Below, piece by piece: positions 1 through 4,499 of a DNA stretch of 6,064 bases. Position numbers and translations under genes: made by a program. Within the stretch, counting starts at the first letter, position 1. Each line of letters opens with the position of its first letter. The stretch is from Anaerolineae bacterium (GTDB lineage Bacteria > Chloroflexota > Anaerolineae > DUEN01). Location of the stretch: positions 1-6,064 of the forward strand of contig JAGHDS010000434.1 in assembly GCA_021159845.1 (NCBI GenBank), in the 5' to 3' direction. The notes below the pieces were generated by a model. It was given only the letters and a program-made list of their open reading frames with translations, made no database searches and had not been told where the DNA came from.

Positions 1-181
1 ATGGTGCCCCCGCCGATCGCAGTCGCGGCCGCCACCACAGCCCGCGCCAGTACGCCCAGCCGCGGCCGAGCAATAACCACAACAAGGCGCGGCCGGTCAA
101 CGCCGGGTCAGGCATATAGTTGGGATCACCTTTGGCTCGCTGGGCCAGGCGTATGAACAATGCACGCACAGGGTCCGCCAT
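1..181 (-). CDS. N-terminal fragment of an unidentified protein, possibly an acyltransferase (partial, runs off left edge)
   Basis: An open frame starts at ATG 181 and stays open for 60 codons to the window edge, so no stop codon is seen. The start is chosen because GGAG at 194-191 lies 9 nt upstream; an in-frame ATG at 196 (M-E-R-C-L-M) is the alternative. The product begins MADPVRALFIRLAQRAKGDP. A Leu/Trp-rich stretch follows at residues 31-50 (RALLWLLLGRGWAYWRGLWW), then a basic stretch, RPRLRS. There is no cleavable signal peptide at the very start. A basic amphipathic N-terminus like this, beside glycosyltransferases, resembles the lead-in of some hexapeptide-repeat (left-handed beta-helix) sugar acyltransferases, but no hexapeptide repeat is visible in the part present. 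It could equally be another glycan-locus protein. It follows the glycosyltransferase on the same strand after 95 bp. Coding status is moderately sure; function is a guess. Confidence 0.55.
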   Translation of the reverse strand, partial: MADPVRALFIRLAQRAKGDPNYMPDPALTGRALLWLLLGRGWAYWRGLWWRPRLRSAGAP

Positions 182-190
182 CAGGCATCG

Positions 191-194
191 CTCC
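191..194 (-). promoter_or_regulatory. Shine-Dalgarno-like GGAG for the leftmost gene
   Basis: Read on the minus strand, GGAG at 194-191 is followed by 9 nt and then ATG at 181. The spacing is within the usual range and favours ATG 181 over the in-frame ATG at 196, which would overlap this site and has no purine-rich motif of its own. The match is only four bases. Confidence 0.4.
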
Positions 195-213
195 ATACCG
201 CAGGTAGTTGGAC

Positions 214-224
214 AATGTCACATT
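214..224. repeat. 11-bp perfect palindrome in the intergenic gap
   Basis: AATGT-C-ACATT has two perfect 5-bp arms around one central base. It lies about 33 bp upstream of the ATG at 181, where an operator could sit. The arms are short, so chance is a real alternative, and no second copy is visible in the window. Confidence 0.3.
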
Positions 225-276
225 CGATATAGCGGAAAAGGTGGCTCGGCTTGAAAACTGGCCCCAGCGGGAATGG

Positions 277-1263
277 TCATCCGTTCCTCGTCTCTCGTTC
301 CTCGTCCTTCATCGCCAGGCTGCGGGCCGTGGCCTTCACGCAGGCCCACCATTGGCGGCTCTGCTCCTCGTGCTCGCGCTCATGTCGCAACACGTATAGG
401 GCGGCATGACTGGCCCATCGTAACAGGAAGCCTCCTAGGGCGAACAGGTGGATCAGCCACACGACGCCCGGCCGATATCGACTGCGGTAATACCTGTCGA
501 GGGAGTACACGTTATGGGCATGGAAACCGGGGCCACGCTGCCTGGCGCTCCCGCCGATGTGGTGGATAATCCTGGCCTGGGGCACGCAGTAGACCTTCCA
601 TCCGGCGCGACGTATGCGCGTGCACCACTCGATGTCCTCTGCGTACATGAAGTATCCTTCATCCAGCCCGCCAACTCGCTGCACGACCTCTGATCGGATG
701 ACCATTGCCGCCCCGGACACCCAGTCGACGGGGATGGGTCGGCCGTGAGCATACTGCGACTCGGCCAGCCAGATGCTTCGGAACGCCCTCGGCCACAGTT
801 TATATAGCAGGAACGCGTGATTGAACACCGTCCACGGCGATGGTTCGTATCCGGCGGCTCCCCCCTGGACCTTGCCCCATAGCGATGTCAGGCGGGGCCC
901 GACGACGCCCACCTCCGGGTATTCCTCCAGGAACCGCACCAATAATCGCAGAGCGCCCGGCGTGACCTCCGTGTCCGGATTCAGCAGCATCAGGTAGCGG
1001 CCGCGCGCCCGCAGGAGCGCCTGGTTATTCCCGGCGGCGAAGCCTCGGTTCTCCTGATTGACGATCAGGTGAACGCCCGGGAATTCATCCCTTACCATCT
1101 CGACGCTGCCATCGCTCGAGGCGTTGTCCACCACCCATATCTCGATGTTCAGGTCATCGTGGTGAGCCTCGATGCTCTTCAGGCAGGCGCGCAGGTAATC
1201 CCGAGCGTTCCAGTTCAGGATGATGATGGACAGGTCTGGGCAGGCATCTATCGCTTCGTTCAA
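277..1263 (-). CDS. GT2-family glycosyltransferase, rhamnosyltransferase-like, membrane-associated
   Basis: A complete 328-residue protein of the GT-A fold, family 2 (WbbL/RfbF-like rhamnosyltransferases). It should transfer a sugar from a nucleotide-sugar to a lipid-linked or glycan acceptor at the inner face of the membrane. The order of motifs is typical: LSIIILNWNA (11-20) opens the nucleotide-binding fold; WVVDNASSDGS (43-53) binds nucleotide; NRGFAAGNN (72-80); LLNPDTE (93-99) carries the metal/nucleotide Asp in the DxD place; WVSGAAMVIR (181-190); GYFMYAEDIEWC (203-214) carries the acceptor-side Glu-Asp. A hydrophobic stretch at about 267-292 may be one membrane segment or a re-entrant helix. 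The start is TTG 1263, the only plausible start before the first beta strand; it overlaps the upstream stop (TTGA), suggesting coupled translation. The C-terminal residues DEERETRNG come from a short direct repeat. Sugar donor and acceptor are unknown. Family is sure; rhamnose specificity is not. Confidence 0.95.
   Translation of the reverse strand: MNEAIDACPDLSIIILNWNARDYLRACLKSIEAHHDDLNIEIWVVDNASSDGSVEMVRDEFPGVHLIVNQENRGFAAGNNQALLRARGRYLMLLNPDTEVTPGALRLLVRFLEEYPEVGVVGPRLTSLWGKVQGGAAGYEPSPWTVFNHAFLLYKLWPRAFRSIWLAESQYAHGRPIPVDWVSGAAMVIRSEVVQRVGGLDEGYFMYAEDIEWCTRIRRAGWKVYCVPQARIIHHIGGSARQRGPGFHAHNVYSLDRYYRSRYRPGVVWLIHLFALGGFLLRWASHAALYVLRHEREHEEQSRQWWACVKATARSLAMKDEERETRNG
282..306. repeat. 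Two direct copies of CGTTCCTCGTC, 14-bp period, at the glycosyltransferase 3' end
   Basis: CGTTCCTCGTC occurs at 282-292 and again at 296-306, separated by TCT. Together with adjoining bases it forms a low-complexity pyrimidine-rich tract (purine-rich on the coding strand) that encodes the final charged residues DEERETRNG and ends 3 bp before the stop. The two copies are exact. It may be an intergenic-type repeat absorbed into the reading frame, or simple slippage. Confidence 0.75.
1260..1263 (-). promoter_or_regulatory. 4-nt stop/start overlap (TTGA) coupling the tandem phosphodiesterase to the glycosyltransferase
   Basis: TTG at 1263-1261 starts the glycosyltransferase and TGA at 1262-1260 ends the two-module phosphodiesterase. 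No strong Shine-Dalgarno motif precedes the TTG, so reinitiation by ribosomes finishing the upstream gene is the likely way in. The coupling is inferred; the overlap is seen directly. Confidence 0.7.
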
Positions 1264-4200
1264 TCCAGGTATCCCAGGGACCTCAGTCGTTCCTCGATCG
1301 CTGCGACGTCCTCTTCCGAATAAGCATCACCCGATGAAGCACTCGGTGTTGACTCCGCCTCGGATGTTACCGCCTGCTTTGCCTCAGGCAATGTCAGCCA
1401 ATCGGACAGAGCGCGGCCGTCCAGCTCCGCCGGCATGGGAAGCTCCAACAGCCGCAGGATCGTCGGCGCTATGTCGATGATCTCCGCCCCCTGGCGCTGT
1501 CCCGGCGTGTCTACGCCGCGCCCATATGCCAACAGGATGCCATAGGGACGATGACGCCCTCGAGCAGCCTCGAAGGGGATGGGCTGGAACAGCTCCGCCC
1601 CGGACAACCCTTCCGACACCAGGTAGGGCCGCTCGCCGAAGGCCAGGATCAGGTCGGGTGCCATGTCGAGGAAGCGCCCGTGGTAGAGTTCCTCTCGCCG
1701 ATAGACGGCCTCCACGACCGGCTTGCCATCGGGGCCACGCAGTTCAAGCAACGCCTGCGCGATCTCATCGCGCAGGCGTTCGTACTCCGCGCCCGGCTGG
1801 ACGATACCGTAGGGCTCTCGACCAGCCACGTTCAGGTAGATGCTCTCCGCGGAGGGGCTGCCGGAGTAGGCTAGCGTGCGCGTCCAGTCGATCTCCGGGG
1901 CGACCATGCGGTCCAGTCGATCGCGCAGCCGGGCGCGAGCCAGGTTGTTCACCCGGCCGCGCAGGTTGAAGCGATCCAGCCGTCGCAGCGCGTTCAGCAC
2001 GCGCGCTTGGTCGATCCCGATGCGGGACAGGCCCTGCTTGACGGCCGGCGCGTGCAAGGTCAGCCAGCCGTGCTCGCTCAGCCAGCGGTTCAAGTTGAAC
2101 CAATGCGTGGCCTCGCCTGCGCCGTGATCGGACATGATCAGCAACGTTGTGTCTTCGTCCAGAAGCTCCACCCGCTGGCCGATGATCTCGTCGATCTCGT
2201 GGAAGACCTCCAACGCCAGCTCTCGGAATTCGGCCGCCCCCGGCGCGTTGTAATCGGGATGATCGGGCTGTAGGAACGTCCAGAAGTAGTGCTGGATCGG
2301 GTCGGGGGCCTGGATCACATTGACGAACAAGTCCCATCGCTCCCGCTCCCACAGCCAGCGATTAGCCTTCTCCCGTTGTTTGACCCAATACAGCGCCTCT
2401 CGCAAGAACGATTTCGACTGGGTGATCGCCGCGTAGGGGTTGGCCCGATAGGCACCTATGGCCTCGCGAAGCTGCGCCTTGAGTTCCGGCGGATAGGTGT
2501 ATGACGCGTCCTCGCTAGGGGTGAGCATACCGGATATGGTGATCCCGTTGTGCGGCTGGGGCGGGTAGGTGACGGGCACGTTGAGGAAGGCGGATCGTCG
2601 GCCGGCCTGCGTGAGCCGGGTCCACATCGGTGGCACCCCGATCATACCGCTGGAGATCGGGCGGCGGGTCCCACCGCCACCGCGTCCCCACCAGAAGTCG
2701 AAGATGCCATGCTTCCCCGGATTCACGCCCGTCAGGAAGGATGTCCAGGCAGTGGCCGAGAAGGGCGGCGTCGTCGAGTGCAATCGCCCCCACGCCGATC
2801 GCTCGCGCAGGGCGGCCAGGTTGGGCATGTGCCCCTGGGCGATCAGCCGGTCCAGCAGGTCCCACGTGCCGCCATCCAGGCCCAGCACCATCACGCGTGG
2901 GCGGCGATCGGACGTGACCACCGCGGGCGCGGCGGCGGGCTTCGGCGCGGTCAGGCTTACCTCCTCGACGTGGGACGGCTCGGCCTCCGACTCCAGCGCC
3001 TCGTCCAGGACGCGCCCCTCCATCTGCTCCGGTATGGGGACGTCCATCAGGTGCAGAATCGTGGGGGCGAGGTCCATCAGGCGAGCGCCCTGGATGTGGG
3101 CGCCTGATCGCACTCCCGCGCCGTACAGCAGGCAGATGCCGTACAGAGTGTGAGTGCCCGTCTGGTCTAACACGTGGGTGGAGCCCGCGCGGCCGAACTT
3201 CAACTCCTTCCCGAAGATAGGGCCGTCGTGTTGGCTGTGGTACAGCGTCTTGGCGACGTACCGGTCCTCTTTCCACCGGATCAGGAGGTCCGGGGCCAGC
3301 GGGACCATAGGGCCGTTGTAGATCTCCTCACGCCGGTAGACGCGCTCCACCACCGGCTCTCCGCTCTCCGGGTCCCGCAGCGCGTACAAGCGCTCGATGA
3401 TCTCGTCCGTAAGCCGCTCGGCCTCGGCGCCTGGCTGTACAATGCCTTCTGGTTCCCGGCCAGCCAGGTTAAGGATGATATTGCCCTGGTTGCCCCAGGC
3501 AAAGGCGCGTGTGTGGCGCCAGTCCACCGCTCCGAAGCGCAGCACGGCCTCAACCTGGGCGCGAGCCCCCATGCGGCCGCGCAGGGCCGCCTTCACGCGC
3601 TGTGGCAGATAACGTTGTGCCAGCCCCACAGCACGCTGAGTCGCCGTAGCCTTCCACGTGCTCGCTCCAGGGGCCTTGAACTGCAGCCAGCCCTCGCTTG
3701 CCAGCCAGCGGTCCAGGTAAACCACCTTGTCGATAGGGCCGGCGCCGTGGTCGGACATCATAACCAGCGTCGTGCCATCCGGCATGTCGTTCAATAGCTC
3801 ACCCAGCCGCTGGTCCACGCATTGATACACTTGCAGGATGGCATCGTGCCCGGGAGCATCAGGCTGACTCAGCAGATGCCACGAGCAATGTTGGATGGCA
3901 TCTGTCTCCATGATGACCTTCATCATGAAGTCCACCGGCTCCCGGTCAAGCAAACGGCGGAGCACCCGGAATCGGCGGTCCACGGCATCCAGCGTGCGAG
4001 CCAGGTATTCTGCGTGCGTGACGCCGGCCGTGCTCACCGTGATCAGGTGCTCGTCGGCGATCTCCGCCGCCAGCGACGGCGGATACGTATACGGGCTGTG
4101 AAGCCCAGGGGTATCCAATCCGGCAACGAGGTAGCCGTTCACCGGCTCCGGCGGATACGTCATCGGCACGTTGATAACGCCCACGCGGCGTCCGGCGTCA

Positions 4201-4499
4201 CTCAGGACTCGCCACAAGCTGGCGCCGCGACGCATGCCGCCATTGACCACCTCCACCTGGTAAGTCCCCGGCACCCGACGAGTGAAATCGAAGAGCCCGT
4301 GTTGCCCCGGGTTCGTCCCGGTGATGAACGTACTCCACGCACACGCCGTCAGCGGCTGGATCGTCGATTCCAGATCCCCCCAGGCACCGTCCTTCATCAA
4401 GCGGACCAGCGTCGGCAATAACCCCGCCTCGGCCCAGGGGCGCAACAACGACCAGGGCGCCCCGTCCAATCCGATTACCCATACACGTTTTGATTTCAT
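1260..4499 (-). CDS. Tandem two-module AlkP-superfamily phosphodiesterase/nucleotide pyrophosphatase-like protein
   Basis: A complete 1079-residue protein with two full AlkP-fold modules, about twice the usual family length. This family (type I phosphodiesterase/nucleotide pyrophosphatase, Phosphodiest) uses two metal ions and a Thr or Ser nucleophile to cleave phosphodiester or phosphoanhydride bonds. Module 1 (about 5-500; bases 4487-3000): GLDGAPW with D12, presumed nucleophile T51 in LTACAW, TGTNPGQHG (60-68), D200 and H204 in DAIQH, D250-H251 in SDHGAG, H450 in TGTHTLYG. An Ala/Pro-rich linker (about 501-533) follows. Module 2 (about 534-1036; bases 2900-1392): GLDGGTW with D542, S581 in FSATAW, D733 and H737 in DPIQH, D791-H792 in SDHGAG, H983 in GRHRPYG. 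The tail ends in RLRSLGYLD. No signal peptide or membrane segment is seen, so a cytoplasmic site is likely. ATG 4499 overlaps the upstream stop. The sulfatase Cys signature (CxPSR) is absent, so it is not a sulfatase. Substrate unknown; a sugar nucleotide or lipid-linked sugar phosphate is a guess from context. Confidence 0.95.
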   Translation of the reverse strand: MKSKRVWVIGLDGAPWSLLRPWAEAGLLPTLVRLMKDGAWGDLESTIQPLTACAWSTFITGTNPGQHGLFDFTRRVPGTYQVEVVNGGMRRGASLWRVLSDAGRRVGVINVPMTYPPEPVNGYLVAGLDTPGLHSPYTYPPSLAAEIADEHLITVSTAGVTHAEYLARTLDAVDRRFRVLRRLLDREPVDFMMKVIMETDAIQHCSWHLLSQPDAPGHDAILQVYQCVDQRLGELLNDMPDGTTLVMMSDHGAGPIDKVVYLDRWLASEGWLQFKAPGASTWKATATQRAVGLAQRYLPQRVKAALRGRMGARAQVEAVLRFGAVDWRHTRAFAWGNQGNIILNLAGREPEGIVQPGAEAERLTDEIIERLYALRDPESGEPVVERVYRREEIYNGPMVPLAPDLLIRWKEDRYVAKTLYHSQHDGPIFGKELKFGRAGSTHVLDQTGTHTLYGICLLYGAGVRSGAHIQGARLMDLAPTILHLMDVPIPEQMEGRVLDEALESEAEPSHVEEVSLTAPKPAAAPAVVTSDRRPRVMVLGLDGGTWDLLDRLIAQGHMPNLAALRERSAWGRLHSTTPPFSATAWTSFLTGVNPGKHGIFDFWWGRGGGGTRRPISSGMIGVPPMWTRLTQAGRRSAFLNVPVTYPPQPHNGITISGMLTPSEDASYTYPPELKAQLREAIGAYRANPYAAITQSKSFLREALYWVKQREKANRWLWERERWDLFVNVIQAPDPIQHYFWTFLQPDHPDYNAPGAAEFRELALEVFHEIDEIIGQRVELLDEDTTLLIMSDHGAGEATHWFNLNRWLSEHGWLTLHAPAVKQGLSRIGIDQARVLNALRRLDRFNLRGRVNNLARARLRDRLDRMVAPEIDWTRTLAYSGSPSAESIYLNVAGREPYGIVQPGAEYERLRDEIAQALLELRGPDGKPVVEAVYRREELYHGRFLDMAPDLILAFGERPYLVSEGLSGAELFQPIPFEAARGRHRPYGILLAYGRGVDTPGQRQGAEIIDIAPTILRLLELPMPAELDGRALSDWLTLPEAKQAVTSEAESTPSASSGDAYSEEDVAAIEERLRSLGYLD
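1750..1780. repeat. Perfect 14-bp inverted repeat with 3-nt loop inside the second AlkP module
   Basis: AACGCCTGCGCGAT (1750-1763), loop CTC, then its exact reverse complement ATCGCGCAGGCGTT (1767-1780). In the mRNA this makes a long GC-rich hairpin at codons 907-917 (E-R-L-R-D-E-I-A-Q-A-L). No T-run follows on the minus strand, so it is not a standard intrinsic terminator. The same protein segment is coded in the other two AlkP modules without this symmetry. Confidence 0.85.
4496..4499 (-). promoter_or_regulatory. 4-nt ATGA overlap coupling the single-module and tandem phosphodiesterases
   Basis: ATG at 4499-4497 starts the two-module gene and TGA at 4498-4496 ends the upstream gene. The first codons (ATG AAA TCA AAA CGT) are unusually A-rich for this GC-rich region, which would keep the start unstructured. 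Translational coupling is inferred from the overlap. Confidence 0.75.

Larger units (their letters stand above)
182..276. other. Only true intergenic gap, 95 bp between the glycosyltransferase and the next gene
   Basis: This is the one non-overlapping junction in the window. It is locally richer in A and T than the flanking genes. It holds an 11-bp palindrome (214-224) and a Shine-Dalgarno-like site (191-194). I see no hairpin followed by a T-run that would be a convincing terminator. On the minus strand TTTTCA and TATATC are present but about 20 bp apart, too weak to call a promoter. The leftmost gene may be read through from the operon or have its own start. Confidence 0.5.

Noticed and set aside
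182..276. A sigma-70-type promoter or intrinsic terminator in the intergenic gap
   Set aside because: The -35-like and -10-like elements are about 20 bp apart and poor matches. No GC stem followed by a T-run is present in either direction.
208..569. Short plus-strand ORFs at 208-399 and 273-569 near the intergenic gap
   Set aside because: They are mostly antisense to the glycosyltransferase, have no convincing ribosome site and no recognisable domain.
3086..3105. Possible stem GCGCCC/GGGCGC in module 1
   Set aside because: Six-bp GC arms are common by chance in this sequence and there is no other support.
1765..3276. Minus-strand alternative-frame ORFs at 1765-2352 and 2515-3276
   Set aside because: They overlap well-conserved AlkP motifs read in the main frame and translate to low-complexity Arg/Gly/Pro sequence.
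2550..4421. Long plus-strand open frames, for example 2550-3107, 3174-3797 and 3822-4421
   Set aside because: They lie fully antisense to the tandem phosphodiesterase, show no recognisable motif, and have the Arg/Pro/His-rich composition expected of shadow frames in GC-rich coding DNA.
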